6,529 nt of DNA from Oscillospiraceae bacterium (GTDB taxonomy: Bacteria; Bacillota; Clostridia; Oscillospirales; CAG-272): the NCBI GenBank assembly GCA_009788105.1, contig WQSD01000070.1:1-6529 (forward strand), in the 5' to 3' direction. The position numbers and the translations under genes are program-made. A model generated the notes under the pieces. The model was not told the DNA's origin and searched no databases. It saw nothing but the letters and a program-made list of their open reading frames with translations. Positions 4,915-6,529 of the stretch are shown in pieces. Within the stretch, counting starts at the first letter, position 1; each line of letters opens with the position of its first letter.

Positions 4915-6529
4915 CTACATAGACGCCAACCCCTCCAATGTCCTTTCAATCGACTCCAACAGCGCACGATATTTCGTCAGCTTTTCCTGCTCTTTTTCGA
5001 TGACGGCAGGGGGGGCTTTGGCGACGAAGCCTGCGTTGCCCAGCTTGCCCTGTACCATTGCGATTTCGGCAAGGGCTTTTTTTCGCTCCCCTTCCAGTCG
5101 CTCGACTTCTTTTTCTATGTCCATTAGCTCCGCCATGGGGATGTACACCACCGCGGTAGGGGTGACAATGCTCACGTCATCCGCGCGGGGGGTGTAGCTC
5201 TCGGCGAAAGTCACTCCCGATTCAGCCGCACCTGCCATTTTCTCGAAGAATGTGGCGGTTTCGCTGTTGTACACGTCGGTGCGGGTGGTGACGATTGTTA
5301 GCGGCACACGCTTGCCCATGGGCACTTTCATCTCGGCGCGGCGGTTGCGAATGGCACGAATGCACTCCACCAATGCCGCCATACGCTCCTCCTCTTCGGG
5401 AAAGCAAAGCTCGGCGCGGTGAGTGGGGTACGCCGCCACCATCACACTACCGCTATTCGGGCGCAAGTGCTGCCACAGCTCCTCGGTGATGAACGGCAGG
5501 AATGGATGCCACAGCTTCAATAGCTCGCCCAACACATAATCAAGCACGCCCACCGCAACAGCTTTGCGGTCAGCGTTATCATCAAACAGGCGGGGCTTGG
5601 CAAGCTCAATGTACCAGTCGCAGAAAATATCCCATGTGAAGTCGTACAGTTTGGCGTGGGCTACTCCAAGCTCGAATCCGTCAAGATTTTCGCCCACCTC
5701 ACGTACTAATTTGTTCAGCAGGGACAAAATCCAGCGGTCGGCAAGTTCAAGATCTTTCGTAGGGGCGAGGTCAACTCGCCCGCCAGTTGAATCTCCCACG
5801 TGCATCATCACAAAGCGGGCGGCGTTCCACAGCTTATTGTTAAAGTTTCGCCCCGCCTCAATCCGCTCGTCAGACATACGCATATCAGCACCCGGCGCAC
5901 TGCCACCAACAAGGGCAAAGCGGAGGGCGTCCGCCCCTTGGTTGCCGATGACTTCCAGCGGGTCAATGCCGTTTCCTGCGGACTTGGACATTTTTTTGCC
6001 CTCTGCATCTCGCACAAGTCCGTGCAAAAACACAGTATCAAAAGGCACGTCACCCATCAGCGCCTGCCCCATGACAACCATGCGCGCCACCCAAAAGAAG
6101 ATAATATCATACCCTGTCACAAGGGTGGAGGTGGGATAGCGGAGGGCAAGCTCCTCCGTTTTTTCGGGCCAGCCAAGGGTGGAAAATGGCCACAGGGCAG
6201 AGGAAAACCAGGTGTCCAGCACGTCCTCGTCCTGTCGCACCGCGCCACCGCATTTTGGGCAAGCGGAAATATCCTCCCGTGCCACTTCCATAGCTCCGCA
6301 ATCGTCGCAATAGAACGCGGGAATCCGATGACCCCACCATATTTGGCGGGAAATGCACCAGTCACGCAGGTTGTTCATCCAGTTGAAATAGGTCTTCTCG
6401 AACCGCTCAGGTTTGATGGCAATATCGCTGTTTTCCACCGCGCTGATGGCAGGGTCGGCGAAAGGTTGCATCCGCACGAACCATTGGTCGGAAGTCATTG
6501 GCTCAACCACTGCGGAACAGCGGTAGCAA
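4915..6529 (-). CDS. valS: Valyl-tRNA synthetase, C-terminal part (5' end lies outside the window)
   Basis: Cytoplasmic class I aminoacyl-tRNA synthetase that charges tRNA-Val with valine. The frame is open to the window edge and begins within CYRCSAVVEPMTSDQW, a conserved ValRS stretch, so the first visible codons are not the start. In order it shows DWCISRQIWWGHRIP, a zinc-knuckle-like CDDC...CPKC pair, DVLDTWFSSALWP, the KMSKS loop at 5980-5994, the NKLWNAARF segment, the anticodon-binding domain, and a C-terminal Lys/Glu-rich coiled coil (about the last 70 residues) typical of ValRS tRNA-binding arms. It ends in TAG at 4917-4915. About 538 codons are visible of a family length near 880. 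The nucleotide-binding HIGH motif and most of the editing domain are off the window. A palindromic repeat lies inside the frame at 5758-5784, in the variable loop before LADRWIL. The product is certain; promoter and leader cannot be seen. Confidence 0.98.
   Translation of the reverse strand, partial: CYRCSAVVEPMTSDQWFVRMQPFADPAISAVENSDIAIKPERFEKTYFNWMNNLRDWCISRQIWWGHRIPAFYCDDCGAMEVAREDISACPKCGGAVRQDEDVLDTWFSSALWPFSTLGWPEKTEELALRYPTSTLVTGYDIIFFWVARMVVMGQALMGDVPFDTVFLHGLVRDAEGKKMSKSAGNGIDPLEVIGNQGADALRFALVGGSAPGADMRMSDERIEAGRNFNNKLWNAARFVMMHVGDSTGGRVDLAPTKDLELADRWILSLLNKLVREVGENLDGFELGVAHAKLYDFTWDIFCDWYIELAKPRLFDDNADRKAVAVGVLDYVLGELLKLWHPFLPFITEELWQHLRPNSGSVMVAAYPTHRAELCFPEEEERMAALVECIRAIRNRRAEMKVPMGKRVPLTIVTTRTDVYNSETATFFEKMAGAAESGVTFAESYTPRADDVSIVTPTAVVYIPMAELMDIEKEVERLEGERKKALAEIAMVQGKLGNAGFVAKAPPAVIEKEQEKLTKYRALLESIERTLEGLASM
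5758..5784 (+). repeat. Palindromic element inside valS (family 2, copy E)
   Basis: GGGCGAG (5763-5769) and CTCGCCC (5775-5781) pair around a 5-nt loop. The left border CGTAGGGGCGA is identical over 11 nt to the minus-strand border of the intergenic copy at 4805-4829. It is read through in frame by valS and encodes roughly GRVDLAPT in a loop where ValRS proteins vary. The sequence match is seen directly; that it arrived as an inserted repeat is inference. Confidence 0.6.

Noticed and set aside
5564..6139. 191-codon plus-strand open frame opposite valS
   Set aside because: It is the complement of valS codons, Ser/Arg-rich low-information sequence, with no ribosome binding site that I can see.

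Overview
The window looks like chromosomal DNA of a spore-forming Clostridia bacterium, probably an uncultured Oscillospirales-type lineage (inference). It carries a complete spoIIA operon, a Gram-positive style surface protein with a non-LPXTG sorting tail, good AGGAGG-like ribosome binding sites and many short GC-rich palindromic repeats. All genes are on the minus strand, so the genetic order is from high to low coordinates: valS (5' part outside the window) -> repeat-filled gap -> surface protein -> spoIIAA -> spoIIAB -> sigF -> window start.

Region 6529-4915 is the C-terminal 538 codons of valyl-tRNA synthetase, with KMSKS, a CxxC/CxxC zinc knuckle, the anticodon-binding domain and the C-terminal coiled coil. 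Region 4914-4426 holds no gene. It is packed with two families of short palindromic repeats, each with constant borders and stems that differ in sequence but still pair. One member of the second family also lies inside the valS reading frame, at 5758-5784.

Region 4425-1815 is a self-contained surface protein unit. It has a near-perfect sigma-A promoter (TTGACA-17-TATACT) bracketed by an 8-bp inverted repeat that looks like an operator. The 846-aa secreted protein has a signal peptide, a beta-helix built of GGxIxxN repeats, two pilin-like domains with candidate Lys/Glu/Asn isopeptide triads, and a TPTG + membrane segment + basic tail anchor. It ends at a hairpin terminator at 1716-1746.

Region 1697-106 is the forespore-control operon. 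SpoIIAA (anti-anti-sigma) releases sigma-F from SpoIIAB (anti-sigma kinase), and sigma-F then starts forespore-specific transcription. The genes are tightly coupled: a 4-bp overlap between spoIIAA and spoIIAB, and a 6-nt gap between spoIIAB and the longest sigF frame. That sigF frame has an unexpected hydrophobic N-terminal extension. Below sigF, at 1-105, there is a 15-bp tandem duplication inside a possible 19-codon ORF with its own ribosome binding site.

The most unusual material is the set of modular variable-stem palindromes, including the one in valS, followed by the adhesin and its bracketed promoter. Gene identities for valS and spoIIA are secure. Domain names for the adhesin and all regulatory readings are inferences from the sequence alone.
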